Shown here one piece after another: positions 7,822 to 17,559 of a stretch of DNA of 64,000 bases. Every line of letters begins with the position of its first letter. Within the stretch, counting starts at the first letter, position 1. Under the pieces are notes generated by a model that made no database searches, had not been told where the DNA came from, and saw nothing but the letters and a program-made list of their open reading frames with translations. The DNA comes from Daejeonella sp. Its GTDB lineage: Bacteria; Bacteroidota; Bacteroidia; Sphingobacteriales; Sphingobacteriaceae. Position numbers and translations under genes: made by a program. The stretch covers positions 22,012-86,011 of the forward strand of contig NZ_JAUXXZ010000064.1 in NCBI RefSeq assembly GCF_030684675.1. The letters run 5' to 3'.

Positions 7822-9318
7822 ATGCAAATTCATTTTTTAAAAACAGGTATTCTAATTCTTTCAATAAACTTATGTATCCTCAATTCTGCATTCTCACAGT
7901 CAGAAACTGTCTATGATATTGTCCTCACAGGTGGTAGAGTAATTGACCCTGAAACCAAACTGGATACAATCAAAAATATAGGAATCATCAATAACCGCAT
8001 TGCGCAGATATCTTCTATTCCATTGAAAGGTAAAGAGAATATCAATGTGGCTGGATTAGTTGTCTCACCTGGTTTCATCGACTTGCATGTACATGGACGA
8101 AACAATCAGGTTCAGGAATACCAATTGCACGATGGCGTTACAACTGCACTGGAACTGGAATGGGGAATAGAGAATTTAAAAGAATGGTATGCTACAAGAA
8201 AATCCAGGGCATTAATCAATTATGGTGCAAGCGTAAACTGGCCCTTTGAGCGATTCAAAGCCATGGACAAATACAAGGAAAATTTAAAAGAATCTATACA
8301 AACTACACTTAGTGGTGAATCAAGTCTGGAGACACTTTTTAAGATCATTGGTCCTTCATATACCGATAATCTCAGTCAGGAGGAAATGCAGAAAACCATT
8401 AATAACATTAAACAAGCACTCGATGCCGGAGGAATTGGCATAGGAATTCCTGTTGGCTATCTGCCTAAGACAAAATCTGAAGAATTATTCAGGATATTTC
8501 AACTGGCAGCTGAACTGAACTTACTGGTTTTTTCACATGTCCGCGAACCGAACATCCTGTCGATTCAGGAAGCAATATCAAATGCAGCAATTACAGGTGC
8601 TGCTTTACACCTTGTTCATATCAACAGCATGGCACTCGGGCAAATTCAATTGGCTTTGGATATGATCAGTTCAGCAAACGAAAGAGGCCTGGATATCAGC
8701 ACTGAACTGTACAGCTATACTGCTGCATCGACCCTGTTAAATAGTGCCTTTTTTGATGAAGGATGGCAGGGCAGGCTTGGAATTTCATACGGTGATCTGC
8801 AATGGGTTGCAAACGGTGAGCGGCTGACTAAAGAAACCTTTGACAGTTACCGCAAATCTGGAGGAACTGTGATCATTCATATGATGAAGCCAGAATGGAT
8901 TAAAACCGGCATTGCTTATCCCGGGGCAATGATCGCCTCGGATGGAATGCCCTATTCAGCATTGGCTCATCCGCGTACAGCCGGCACCTTTTCAAGAGTT
9001 CTTGGTAAATATGTACGCGAAGAAAAAGTACTCAGTTTAAATGAGGCCATCGGGAAAATGACTTTACTCCCTGCCAAAAGACTGGAGGGTACCTCACCAA
9101 TGATGCGCTTTAAAGGAAGGATACAAATAGGTGCAGATGCTGATATCACTATATTTAATCCTGGGACTATAAAAGACCAGGCAAATTTTGAGAAAGGCTT
9201 GAAATTCTCTGCAGGTGTTGAATATGTTATGGTAAATGGGGCATTCGTTTTAAAAAATGGAAAAACGCTGAATAATGTTTTTGCAGGACAGCCGGTTTAC
9301 GGGAAATTTAAAAAATAA
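7822..9318 (+). CDS. Exported amidohydrolase (D-aminoacylase-like)
   Basis: A 498-residue protein with a Sec signal peptide ending near SAFSQ (residue about 26). The metal-dependent hydrolase pattern is complete enough to call: HxH at H89/H91 (IDLHVHGRN), FSHVREP and LVHINSM further metal histidines, and the catalytic Asp in IASDGMPYS. The C-terminal part returns to the small beta domain (GADADITIFNP, followed by VMVNGAFVLKNG), as in dihydroorotase and N-acyl-D-amino-acid deacylase. Likely a periplasmic amidase on N-acylated or cyclic amides. It has its own promoter and no obvious operon partner. Confidence 0.85.
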   Translation: MQIHFLKTGILILSINLCILNSAFSQSETVYDIVLTGGRVIDPETKLDTIKNIGIINNRIAQISSIPLKGKENINVAGLVVSPGFIDLHVHGRNNQVQEYQLHDGVTTALELEWGIENLKEWYATRKSRALINYGASVNWPFERFKAMDKYKENLKESIQTTLSGESSLETLFKIIGPSYTDNLSQEEMQKTINNIKQALDAGGIGIGIPVGYLPKTKSEELFRIFQLAAELNLLVFSHVREPNILSIQEAISNAAITGAALHLVHINSMALGQIQLALDMISSANERGLDISTELYSYTAASTLLNSAFFDEGWQGRLGISYGDLQWVANGERLTKETFDSYRKSGGTVIIHMMKPEWIKTGIAYPGAMIASDGMPYSALAHPRTAGTFSRVLGKYVREEKVLSLNEAIGKMTLLPAKRLEGTSPMMRFKGRIQIGADADITIFNPGTIKDQANFEKGLKFSAGVEYVMVNGAFVLKNGKTLNNVFAGQPVYGKFKK

Positions 9319-9457
9319 GCCATTGAATAAACCGGAAAGAAAAAATAGTTTTTTAATATAAATTAGAATAAATAATTACAAAGCTTTTCAATGTTTAAGC
9401 AAAGCCAGGAGAACTAAATTATTTTGGTAAAAAAAGAATCAGAAATTAAAAATCTAT

Positions 9458-10090
9458 ATGAAGAATCAATTTAAGGAAATTCTGAGTTCTGAGGACCAGA
9501 TCAGGGAAATCCTGGGATATCCAAGCGAACTTGTAAAAAGAAAAGTAATAAACAGAATAGATAGACATTGTTTAAATTTTATCTCCCTATCCCCTTTATT
9601 GTTCCTGTCAACAGCTGATGATAAAGGAAATTGCGATGTTTCCCCCCGTGGAGATGCACCCGGTTCAGTTTTGGTTTTAGATGACAACCATTTTGTGATT
9701 CCTGAAAGACCAGGCAATCGAAGAATTGATACATTAAAAAACATTTTACTTAACCCTAAAATTGGAATTCTGTTTATCATACCCGGTCTTGGTGAAACTC
9801 TCAGAATTAATGGACAGGCATTTGTGATTAAAGACGAAGAAATTCTTAAGAAAATGAAGGCCCATGAAAAGATGCCAGTTCTGGGAATTGGTGTTCAGGT
9901 TGAAGAATGCTTTATTCATTGCGCGAAAGCATTTATAAGATCTAAAGCATGGGACAGTGATTCATGGAAGAAAAAAGATTCCTTACCATCGATTTCATCA
10001 ATTTTAACTGATCATCTCAATTCATCAGAATATACCGAAGAATCGATTAAACAAGGATTCCAGGAGAGCTATGAAAACAGGCTGTATTAA
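9458..10090 (+). CDS. FMN-dependent PPOX-type flavoprotein (MSMEG_1061-like)
   Basis: A 210-residue cytoplasmic protein of the pyridoxamine-5'-phosphate-oxidase-like split barrel. Typical segments are LSTADDKGNCDVSPRGDAPG, IPERPGNRRIDTLKN, GILFIIPGLGETLRINGQA and CAKAFIRSKAWD, which match the MSMEG_1061-type subgroup in order and spacing. Such proteins bind FMN or F420 and reduce unknown substrates. The following DUF3179 gene starts 16 bases downstream, so the two may be co-transcribed. Confidence 0.88.
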   Translation: MKNQFKEILSSEDQIREILGYPSELVKRKVINRIDRHCLNFISLSPLLFLSTADDKGNCDVSPRGDAPGSVLVLDDNHFVIPERPGNRRIDTLKNILLNPKIGILFIIPGLGETLRINGQAFVIKDEEILKKMKAHEKMPVLGIGVQVEECFIHCAKAFIRSKAWDSDSWKKKDSLPSISSILTDHLNSSEYTEESIKQGFQESYENRLY

Positions 10091-10106
10091 TTATTATTTT
10101 TGAACA

Positions 10107-11246
10107 ATGAAGAAACTATTTTATTTCGGCATTCTGTTTCTGATTGTATTCGAGATTGCCAATGTGTATTTCATCATGCCGATGCCCGGTAGTCAAAAAA
10201 TGGAAAGTTTGGATGCAGCCTACTTCCTCTATTCCTGGCGCTGGCTATTCCGAATACTTTTTATGCTGATGATTCTTGCGGGCATTAAACATGCATTTTC
10301 CGTATCAAAATGGCTGGTTTCGGGAGCAATTTTAATGGTTTCGGGTATCGCAATTGCCTGCAACTTTATTATGGCCGCTGATAGTATGTTCAAACAGCCC
10401 GGTTCTGTAATATTTAAAAAAACAACAGAGAACAAGGTTGAAACAGGCCGTCTAATTTTAGGTATTAACCAAAATGGTGAATCGAAGGCCTACCCTATCC
10501 AGTTCCTTGGTTATCATCATCAGGTACGTGATAGCATTGGGGGAAAAGCAATCATGGTGACTTACTGTACAGTCTGCCGAACCGGAAGGGTTTTTGAGCC
10601 TCTTATTGAAGGTAAACCCGAAGAATTCAGACTCGTTGGAATGGATCATTTCAATGCTATGTTTGAAGATAAAAGTACCGGTTCATGGTGGCGGCAGGTT
10701 AGCGGCAAGGCGGTTGCAGGTCCGCTGAAGGGTAAAAATTTGCCTGAAATTCCCTCTATTCAAACTACTCTTGAAAAGTGGATTGAACTGTATCCAAATA
10801 CACTCATCATGCAGGCCGACGAGAAATTTAAGGAAAAATATGAAGGGATGAGTAAATATGAATCCGGGACATCAACAAGCAAATTAACATTAAGAGATAA
10901 GGCATCATGGAAAGATAAATCCTGGGTCATCGGACTGGAGAGTGGATCTGAAAGCAAGGCCTACGACTGGAATCGCCTGCAAAAGGAAGGAATTATTCAT
11001 GATGAACTGGGTGGTAAACCGGTAGCAATTATACTATCCCGGGACAAAAAGAGTTTTGTGGCTCTTGAACGACTGAACAGCGGACAATTATTTAGTATGA
11101 GTAATGACACCCTCATAACAGCCAATAACCGTTATAATTTTATCGGTATCTCGCTGGATTCGACCAAATCAAACCTTAAAAGACTCAATGCTTATCAGGA
11201 ATACTGGCATAGCTGGCAAATATTTCATCCTTTAACAAAAAAATAA
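10107..11246 (+). CDS. DUF3179 domain protein with membrane anchor
   Basis: A 379-residue protein with three hydrophobic helices in the first 90 residues, then a soluble domain. The DUF3179 signature YCTVCRTGRVFEP gives a Cys-x2-Cys pair, preceded by AYPIQFLGYHHQVRD and followed by HFNAMFEDKSTGSWWRQVSG. The domain is common in archaea and Bacteroidota; its role is unknown, and the Cys pair suggests redox or metal binding. The soluble part probably faces the periplasm. It follows the FMN protein by 16 bases. Confidence 0.88.
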   Translation: MKKLFYFGILFLIVFEIANVYFIMPMPGSQKMESLDAAYFLYSWRWLFRILFMLMILAGIKHAFSVSKWLVSGAILMVSGIAIACNFIMAADSMFKQPGSVIFKKTTENKVETGRLILGINQNGESKAYPIQFLGYHHQVRDSIGGKAIMVTYCTVCRTGRVFEPLIEGKPEEFRLVGMDHFNAMFEDKSTGSWWRQVSGKAVAGPLKGKNLPEIPSIQTTLEKWIELYPNTLIMQADEKFKEKYEGMSKYESGTSTSKLTLRDKASWKDKSWVIGLESGSESKAYDWNRLQKEGIIHDELGGKPVAIILSRDKKSFVALERLNSGQLFSMSNDTLITANNRYNFIGISLDSTKSNLKRLNAYQEYWHSWQIFHPLTKK

Positions 11247-11332
11247 TTTAGTTTGATTCCCGGTTGTTTTTGAACAATTTAGTATTTGTCAAAATCAGGA
11301 ATCTTTTATGGTTCCATTCTACCTGAAAAAAT

Positions 11333-12667
11333 ATGAAAAGAAGAAATTTTATCATTAAGACAAGTACCGTACTTGCCGGTTCTGCCATTTTACCTGCTAC
11401 GGCTGAGACTTTATTAAATCCGGTAAAAAAGAAGCGAATCGCTATTGTTGGTCTAGGAGTCAGGGCAACCGGCATGTGGAGTAAAACTGTACTTGAAAAG
11501 TATGGAAATGAAGTTGAATTCGTCGGACTTTGTGATATCAATGAAGGCCGTTTAAGGCTAATGAAATCAGGCATGGGAGTAAGCTGTCCCACCTTTACTG
11601 ATTTTGACAAAATGATGCGCGAAACAAAGCCTGAAATTTTGATGGTGATGACTGTAGATAATACACATCATGAATTCATTATCAAAGGGATGGAAATGGG
11701 CGCAGATATTATCACGGAAAAACCCCTCACAACCGACGAAACGAAATGTCAGGCAATTCTGGAAGCCGAAAAACGAACCGGTAAAAGTGTTCGGGTGACC
11801 TTCAATTATAGATATTCTCCGCACCGGGTAAAGATTTATGAATTGCTTCGTTCAAATGCAATCGGTAAAATTACGTCTGTCGATTTCCACTGGTATCTCG
11901 ATACAAATCATGGGGCAGAATATTTCAGAAGATGGCACCGTCTGCGTGAAAAGGGGGGATCCTTACTGGTACATAAAGCATCCCATCATTTTGATCTGTT
12001 AAACTGGTGGATTGACTCAGATCCGGAAGAAGTTTTCGCTTATGGTGCATTGGAGTTTTATGGTAAGAATAATTCATTCAGACATACCCATTGCCGTACC
12101 TGTCCGCATACTAAAAACTGTGATTTCTTTTGGGACATCACCAAGAACCCTGGCATGATGAAGCTCTATGTTGAAAATGAAAAATATGATGGCTACCTGC
12201 GTGATGGCTGTGTCTGGAAGGAAGATATCGATATCTTTGATAAAATGGCAGTTCAGATCAAATATGCAAACAAAGTCCAGGTAAGTTATTCATTAACAGC
12301 CTATTCACCCTATGAGGGTTACCGTATTTCATTCAATGGCACCAAGGGCAAAATAGACGCATGGATTAAGGAAAGACAACCATGGGAAGAAGAAGGTTTT
12401 GATGAAATCCAACTGACCAGCAACTTTGGAAAACGTGAAATCTTCAAAATATCAAATACCGAAGGTGGACATGGAGGTGGTGATGAGCGCATGAAGCAGC
12501 ATATATTTTTACCTAACCAGACCGATCCTCACAGGCAGGCTGCCGGCTTGCGTGACGGCGCTTTGGCCATACTGACGGGTATTGCAGCCAGAAACAGCAT
12601 CGATAGTGGTAAACCTATTAAAATTGCTGATTTGACAAGCATTAAGCCACAGATCAAGAAAGTTTGA
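11333..12667 (+). CDS. Gfo/Idh/MocA-family oxidoreductase with Tat leader
   Basis: A 444-residue protein. The leader MKRRNFIIKTSTVLAGSAIL is a twin-arginine type signal. The Rossmann motif IAIVGLGVRATG begins near residue 34, the conserved EKPLTTD is near residue 128, and the sugar-binding domain holds GGSLLVHKASHHFDLLNWW, in which the histidines fit the catalytic site. A Cys cluster (HCRTCPHTKNCDFFW) sits in the middle and may bind a metal. Members use NAD(P) to oxidise sugars or related compounds, and exported ones keep a tightly bound cofactor. Just after the stop comes the hairpin repeat at 12676. Confidence 0.88.
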   Translation: MKRRNFIIKTSTVLAGSAILPATAETLLNPVKKKRIAIVGLGVRATGMWSKTVLEKYGNEVEFVGLCDINEGRLRLMKSGMGVSCPTFTDFDKMMRETKPEILMVMTVDNTHHEFIIKGMEMGADIITEKPLTTDETKCQAILEAEKRTGKSVRVTFNYRYSPHRVKIYELLRSNAIGKITSVDFHWYLDTNHGAEYFRRWHRLREKGGSLLVHKASHHFDLLNWWIDSDPEEVFAYGALEFYGKNNSFRHTHCRTCPHTKNCDFFWDITKNPGMMKLYVENEKYDGYLRDGCVWKEDIDIFDKMAVQIKYANKVQVSYSLTAYSPYEGYRISFNGTKGKIDAWIKERQPWEEEGFDEIQLTSNFGKREIFKISNTEGGHGGGDERMKQHIFLPNQTDPHRQAAGLRDGALAILTGIAARNSIDSGKPIKIADLTSIKPQIKKV

Positions 12668-12675
12668 GCTTGGTA

Positions 12676-12737
12676 TCACCGTACCATAAGTACTCTCATA
12701 TCTCCTGTTCGGCAATAACACCGATCAGAGGAAAAAC
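12676..12737 (+). repeat. Hairpin repeat, copy A
   Basis: About 62 bases that are closely similar to 14362-14420: shared blocks are TCACCGT, CCATAA, ATCTCCTG, TCGGCAATAACACCGA and GAGGAAAAA. The blocks CTCCTG-TTCGG and CCGATC-AGAGG pair around the loop CAATAACA, with one bulge and one T-T mismatch. The 3' arm contains the purine tract AGAGGA, 9 bases before the ATG of the M20 gene, so the stem could hide a ribosome-binding site. Confidence 0.6.
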
Positions 12738-12741
12738 AAGA

Positions 12742-14283
12742 ATGAATTTTATGAAAAAACCTTCCCTCTTTTTCCTCCTGAGCCTTCTGATCAGCCAGGT
12801 AGTTTCAGCGCAATCGCCCGGGGTTCTGAGCATCCGGAAATTTATCCAGTTGAATGCCGACAAAATGATCTCTGAATATTCTGAATTTCTTGCTTTGCCA
12901 AATGTGGCTGCAAACCCTGTTGATTTGAAGAGGAATGCTGCATTCATTATGGAAATGATGACTAAGCGAGGAATCAGGAACGTGCAGCTTTTAGAAGCCA
13001 GTACACGCGGAATTCCGCCTGCCGTTTATGGGGAAGTGATCGTTCCTGATGCCACTCAAACCCTTGTTTTTTATGCCCATTACGATGGACAGCCGGTTGA
13101 TCCCACACAATGGTCAAAAGGTCTGGAAGCGTTTAAGCCGGTGCTCTTTTCAAAAGCAATCCACCAGGGTGGCGTGGCTATCCCCTTCCCGTCTGATGGG
13201 AAATATGAAGGTGACTGGAGAATTTATGCCCGCAGTGCTTCGGATGACAAGGCCGGGGTTGCCGCGATACTGAATGCCTATGATGCGCTTATAAAAAGTG
13301 GATTAAGCCCGGGTTCCAATCTTAAATTTTTCTTTGAAGGGGAAGAAGAAGCTGGTTCAACCCACCTGAATGAAATTCTTGAAAAACATAAATCCTTACT
13401 CCAATCGGATCTCTGGGTCATTGCTGACGGACCTATCCATCAATCAGGAAGGAAACAGGTTGTTTTCGGAGTTCGCGGTGATACACATTTGAACCTGACA
13501 GTTTATGCTTCAAGACGACCCCTGCACAGCGGTCAGTATGGCAATTGGGCACCAAACCCGGCCATGATGCTCGCGCGCCTTCTGTCTACCATGAAAGATG
13601 AGAATGGACGGGTAACTATCAATGGATTTTACGATGATGTGATCGCATTAAGTCCGACTGAAAGAAAAGCATTGGAGGAAGTACCTTCGGTTGACGAAAA
13701 AATGAAAAATGAACTGGGAATTTCCGCAGTTGAAATGCCCGGAACGAGTTTGGGTGAAGCGATTAATCTGCCTTCGTTGAATATTAACGGATTACAGAGC
13801 GGCAATGTAGGCAAAATGGCAACGAACCAAATACCTGCTACAGCAAGCGCAGTGCTTGACCTCAGACTGGTTCTGGGTAACGATTGGCGAAGACAGCAAC
13901 AAAAAGTAATCAGTCACATCAAAGCCCAGGGGTTTTACATCACCGAAAAAGAGCCGACAGATGAGGAAAGAAAGAATTACGGAAAGATCATAAAAATAAG
14001 CCCTGAAGACGGCTATAATGCCCAGCGAACCACTATGGATCTTCCCATCGTTCAAAAGCTCCTGGCAGCTCTTAAAACCACTACACCGGAACAAGTGATT
14101 TTGCAACCCACAATGGGTGGAAGCCTTCCGCTATATTTATTTGAAAAACACCTGAATGCGAAAACCATCACTGTTCCGGTTGTTAATCATGATAATAACC
14201 AGCATGCTGAAAATGAGAATATTCGCATAGGCAATTTCTTTGAGGGTATTGAAACAATGGGATCGTTGATGATAATGAAATAA
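12742..14283 (+). CDS. Exported M20-family dipeptidase
   Basis: A protein of 513 residues from ATG 12742. The frame is open from 12664, but only the ATG at 12742 (or 12751) gives a clean signal peptide (LFFLLSLLISQVVSAQ) and has a purine-rich AGAGGA upstream. Metal ligands of the M20 family are visible in FYAHYDGQP, RSASDDKAG and FFEGEEEAGS, and the later histidine in VNHDNNQHAENEN. Likely a zinc-dependent exported dipeptidase. It is bracketed by two copies of a hairpin repeat (12676 and 14362), and the upstream oxidoreductase could share its transcript. Confidence 0.88.
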   Translation: MNFMKKPSLFFLLSLLISQVVSAQSPGVLSIRKFIQLNADKMISEYSEFLALPNVAANPVDLKRNAAFIMEMMTKRGIRNVQLLEASTRGIPPAVYGEVIVPDATQTLVFYAHYDGQPVDPTQWSKGLEAFKPVLFSKAIHQGGVAIPFPSDGKYEGDWRIYARSASDDKAGVAAILNAYDALIKSGLSPGSNLKFFFEGEEEAGSTHLNEILEKHKSLLQSDLWVIADGPIHQSGRKQVVFGVRGDTHLNLTVYASRRPLHSGQYGNWAPNPAMMLARLLSTMKDENGRVTINGFYDDVIALSPTERKALEEVPSVDEKMKNELGISAVEMPGTSLGEAINLPSLNINGLQSGNVGKMATNQIPATASAVLDLRLVLGNDWRRQQQKVISHIKAQGFYITEKEPTDEERKNYGKIIKISPEDGYNAQRTTMDLPIVQKLLAALKTTTPEQVILQPTMGGSLPLYLFEKHLNAKTITVPVVNHDNNQHAENENIRIGNFFEGIETMGSLMIMK

Positions 14284-14361
14284 TTACCAGATTTATATCA
14301 CGAAATTTAATTCCCGATTTAAGAAGGATATTTGAACAATGTTCTACTTTGGTCAATGTTT

Positions 14362-14420
14362 TCACCGTGCCATAACTCTCCTATCTCCTGGTCGGCAATA
14401 ACACCGACCGGAGGAAAAAA
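14362..14420 (+). repeat. Hairpin repeat, copy B
   Basis: The second copy of the element at 12676, about 85 percent alike by eye with a 3-base deletion. Its stem is stronger: CTCC-T-GGTCGG pairs with CCGACC-GGAG around the same loop CAATAACA. It lies 40 bases before the ATG of the PaiB-like gene and after the stop of the M20 gene. No long T-run follows, so it is not an ordinary terminator. Confidence 0.6.
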
Positions 14421-14459
14421 GGGTAATAGACAATTATTGAACCTGCTATTATACATTTA

Positions 14460-15071
14460 ATGCATATTCCTGAATTTAACCGCTTAACAGACAGAAACGA
14501 GATTGTTGACTTTATGAAGCAATTTAGTTTTGCCAATATTGTCAGTGCCAAAGACAATTTACCTGTTGCCACTCCCCTGCCTTTTCTAATAAAAGTAAAG
14601 GATGAGCAGATCATTTTAACCTCACATTTTGCAAAAGCAAATGATCATTGGAAGGATATAGAAAACAACCAGGTACTAATAATTTTCAGTGAACCACATG
14701 CTTATATTTCGCCGGTTAATTATGATAAGGATCTTAATGTACCAACCTGGAATTACATATCGGTTCATGCGTACGGCAAGGGGACGCTGATTACAGAAAG
14801 TGAAAAGGTAGCTGAGATTCTGGAAGCGACGATAGAAAATTATGAACCAACTTACAGAAAACAATGGGATAATTTTCCTGAGGAGTATAAGTCAAAAATG
14901 TCAAAAGGAATCGTCGCATTCGAAATTGTGGTCACAGATATAAAGGCAAAGGATAAATTAAGCCAAAATCGATCGGAAACAGAGAAACTACGAATCATTG
15001 AAACCCTGTCTAAGAGCGAAGATTCGAATGAACGGCAGATTGCCACTTTTATGAAAAAAGAGTTTCATTAG
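14460..15071 (+). CDS. PaiB-family FMN-binding regulator-like protein
   Basis: A 203-residue cytoplasmic protein. The order of segments is that of PaiB: FANIVSAKDNLPVATPLPFL, LTSHFAKANDHWKDI, VLIIFSEPHAYISPVNY, VPTWNYISVHAYGKG, and a C-terminal KLSQNRSETEK. PaiB is an FMN-binding split-barrel protein described in Bacillus as a negative regulator of sporulation and degradative enzyme genes; a DNA-binding role in Bacteroidota is unproven. The nearby GNAT acetyltransferase (15180) is of interest because PaiA of Bacillus is also a GNAT enzyme. Confidence 0.88.
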   Translation: MHIPEFNRLTDRNEIVDFMKQFSFANIVSAKDNLPVATPLPFLIKVKDEQIILTSHFAKANDHWKDIENNQVLIIFSEPHAYISPVNYDKDLNVPTWNYISVHAYGKGTLITESEKVAEILEATIENYEPTYRKQWDNFPEEYKSKMSKGIVAFEIVVTDIKAKDKLSQNRSETEKLRIIETLSKSEDSNERQIATFMKKEFH

Positions 15072-15179
15072 GGACCATTTCCTCACAGTATTTGTTACAA
15101 AAATCAAAAACTGTTTTATGTATGTTTGATTCATACAAAATAGAATTGTCTACTAGTCTGAATGAATCCGAAAAATTGA

Positions 15180-15632
15180 ATGATCAGTTTAATTAGAACA
15201 GATTCCGCCAACAAAGATTTTATCAGGCTGGTTAAAGATCTCGATGCAGACCTTGCCGTGAGAGATGGAGAAGAACATTCATTTTATTCCCAGTTTAATA
15301 AAGTTGACCTTATCAGGCATGTTATCGTAGTGTACCAAAATAACATCGCAATTTCCTGTGGAGCAATAAAACAATATGATCCAAAAACAATGGAGATCAA
15401 GCGGATGTTCACCATTCCTGAAAACAGGGGTAAAGGATTTGCTGGCCTCATACTGCTTGAACTGGAGAACTGGGCAAGTGAAATGAACTTTGAGAAATGC
15501 ATTTTAGAGACCGGGAAAAGACAGGCTGAAGCTATTGGACTTTACAAAAAGAGTGGCTATGATATTATTCCGAATTATGGACAGTATGTCGGAATTGAGA
15601 ATAGTGTTTGCTTTGTGAAAAAGTTAAAATAA
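15180..15632 (+). CDS. GNAT family N-acetyltransferase
   Basis: A 150-residue protein of normal GNAT length. The acetyl-CoA binding motif A is clear: MEIKRMFTIPENRGKGFAGL (R/Q-x-x-G-x-G/A) near residues 76-95, followed by ILETGKRQAEAIGLYKKSGY, the typical motif B. The acceptor is unknown. It lies about 110 bases after the PaiB-like gene on the same strand; in Bacillus PaiA (a GNAT polyamine acetyltransferase) and PaiB form an operon, so a functional link is possible but not shown. Confidence 0.88.
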   Translation: MISLIRTDSANKDFIRLVKDLDADLAVRDGEEHSFYSQFNKVDLIRHVIVVYQNNIAISCGAIKQYDPKTMEIKRMFTIPENRGKGFAGLILLELENWASEMNFEKCILETGKRQAEAIGLYKKSGYDIIPNYGQYVGIENSVCFVKKLK

Positions 15633-15660
15633 AATAACAAAATATAAAACACCTAAAAAT

Positions 15661-17430
15661 ATGATACTAAAAATTATTGGCGAGTCTCTTAAAAAACCCG
15701 CTTTATATGCCATTTCCTTATTATTTATCATCAGTATCCTTAGTCTCACTTTATTTAGAAATCCCGGCGGCTTGCCACCTTCAGACCCTGATAATGGCGG
15801 ACTAACATTTCCTGATGGTTTTGAAGCGGTAGTAGTTGTTGATAGTTTAGGCCCTGCCCGTCACCTCGCTGTAAACAGCAACGGCGATATCTATGTAAAA
15901 CTCAGATTTTCAACCAGGGGTGGCAATGTGGCTATGCGGGATACTGATAATGATGGGAAGGCTGATATTATCCAGCACTTTGGTAACTATAAAGATGTTG
16001 GCAGTTTAGCAAATGGAATGAGGATTCATAAGGGATACCTTTATTACAGCTCTTCGCTAGCTATTTACAGAAGCAAGCTGACTCCAGGCAAACTGATTCC
16101 TGATAGTCCGATGGAAACTGTTCTGACCGATGACCACGGTCATGGCGCACATTGGCATATTACCAAACCTGTGTCATTTGATGATAAAGGTTTTATGTAT
16201 GTTCCATTCGGAACTCCGTCCAATAACTGCATGGATCTGGCAAATACTCCGGGAGGAAAACCTGGGCAACCGGGAATAACTCCTTGTCCTGAACTGGTGC
16301 AGCATGGCGGTATCTGGCGTTTTGATGCAAATAAAATCGGTCTGACTCAAAAAGACGGAACATTATTCGCTACCGGATTACGCAGTATCGTGGCTATGGA
16401 CTGGAATAAAGCAGATAAGAGTCTGTATGTAGTGCAGCATGGCCGGGATAATCTTCATCGTCTCTTTCCTGAGCTTTACACCCCATGGGAAAGTGCTGTA
16501 CTACCTTCAGAAGAATTCCTGAAAATTAAGGAAGGTGATGATGCGGGATGGCCATATTATTATTATGATCAGATCCAGAAGAAAAAATTAATGACTCCTG
16601 AATATGGAGGGGATGGAAAAAAAGAAGGAAAAGGCCGGGAACTGGCGCAGCCATTAATCGGTTTTCCTGGTCACTGGGCACCAAATGATTTATACTTTTA
16701 CCAGGGAAATCAGTTTCCTGCGCGTTATAAAAATGGGGCATTTATCGCTTTCCATGGATCAACAAATCGTGCTCCCTATCCACAATCAGGCTATTTTGTA
16801 GCTTTCGTGCCATTCAAAAATGGGGTACCTTCGGGCGAATGGGAGGTGTTTGCAGACGGATTCGCCGGTGTGGACCCGATTGTTAATGTAAGGGATGCTA
16901 AGCTGCGTCCAATGGGCATTGCTGAAGGCCCCGACGGCTCATTATATATCAGTGAAACGGAGAAGGGACGTATCTGGCGGGTGATGTTTAAAGGTAATAA
17001 AAAGACCTTTGGAAATGCTCAACTCTCAACGATGGAAAAACATAAGCTACTTTCTCATATTCGTACACCCGATAAAATTAAAGACGATTTGGAAAAAGGA
17101 AAAATTAAACCGGAAGCTGCACTTTATAATACCTATTGCTCAGCATGCCACCAAAATGATGGTAAGGGCGATGGTAACCGCTTCCCTCCCCTCGGAGGAA
17201 CTGATTGGGTAAGTGGCGATAAAACGAAGCTTCTAAATGTTGTATTAAAGGGTTTAAACGGAGAAATTGTTGTTAATGGCAAACCATACAATGGTCTGAT
17301 GCCTGCCCATAATTTCCTGAAAGATGAAGAAGTTGCCAATATCCTGACTTATATCCGTTCCAATTTTGGGAACAGTGCAAGCGCAGTAAGTGTGCAGGAA
17401 GTGACTGAATTCAGAAAGTCTGATAAGTAA
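15661..17430 (+). CDS. PQQ-dependent sugar dehydrogenase fused to cytochrome c
   Basis: A 589-residue protein. An N-terminal hydrophobic segment (about residues 14-34) anchors or exports it. The middle part is a six-bladed propeller of the sorbosone/glucose dehydrogenase type, with HGAHWHITKPVSFDDKGFMY, ATGLRSIVAMDWN and SLYVVQHGRDNL. The C-terminal domain has one heme site CSACH (residue about 495) and a later Met ligand in YNGLMPAHNF. Electrons from the oxidised sugar would pass to the heme and then to the respiratory chain in the periplasm. It starts 28 bases after the GNAT gene. A second fusion of this kind lies at 31023. Confidence 0.88.
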   Translation: MILKIIGESLKKPALYAISLLFIISILSLTLFRNPGGLPPSDPDNGGLTFPDGFEAVVVVDSLGPARHLAVNSNGDIYVKLRFSTRGGNVAMRDTDNDGKADIIQHFGNYKDVGSLANGMRIHKGYLYYSSSLAIYRSKLTPGKLIPDSPMETVLTDDHGHGAHWHITKPVSFDDKGFMYVPFGTPSNNCMDLANTPGGKPGQPGITPCPELVQHGGIWRFDANKIGLTQKDGTLFATGLRSIVAMDWNKADKSLYVVQHGRDNLHRLFPELYTPWESAVLPSEEFLKIKEGDDAGWPYYYYDQIQKKKLMTPEYGGDGKKEGKGRELAQPLIGFPGHWAPNDLYFYQGNQFPARYKNGAFIAFHGSTNRAPYPQSGYFVAFVPFKNGVPSGEWEVFADGFAGVDPIVNVRDAKLRPMGIAEGPDGSLYISETEKGRIWRVMFKGNKKTFGNAQLSTMEKHKLLSHIRTPDKIKDDLEKGKIKPEAALYNTYCSACHQNDGKGDGNRFPPLGGTDWVSGDKTKLLNVVLKGLNGEIVVNGKPYNGLMPAHNFLKDEEVANILTYIRSNFGNSASAVSVQEVTEFRKSDK

Positions 17431-17559
17431 AATGAATCCTGACTGATGTAACATGAATAGTACCTATATTAGGTTGTATTTTTTATTGAAGTCCTTAAAT
17501 TAGTTAATTCCTAAAGGGGTATCTTTTATCAAAAAAATAAACTTAAATCAAATATTTAA

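Noticed and set aside
12676..12737. Hairpin repeat as a known riboswitch (TPP, SAM, cobalamin)
   Set aside because: None of the conserved core sequences I know for these classes is present; it is kept as an unnamed repeat.
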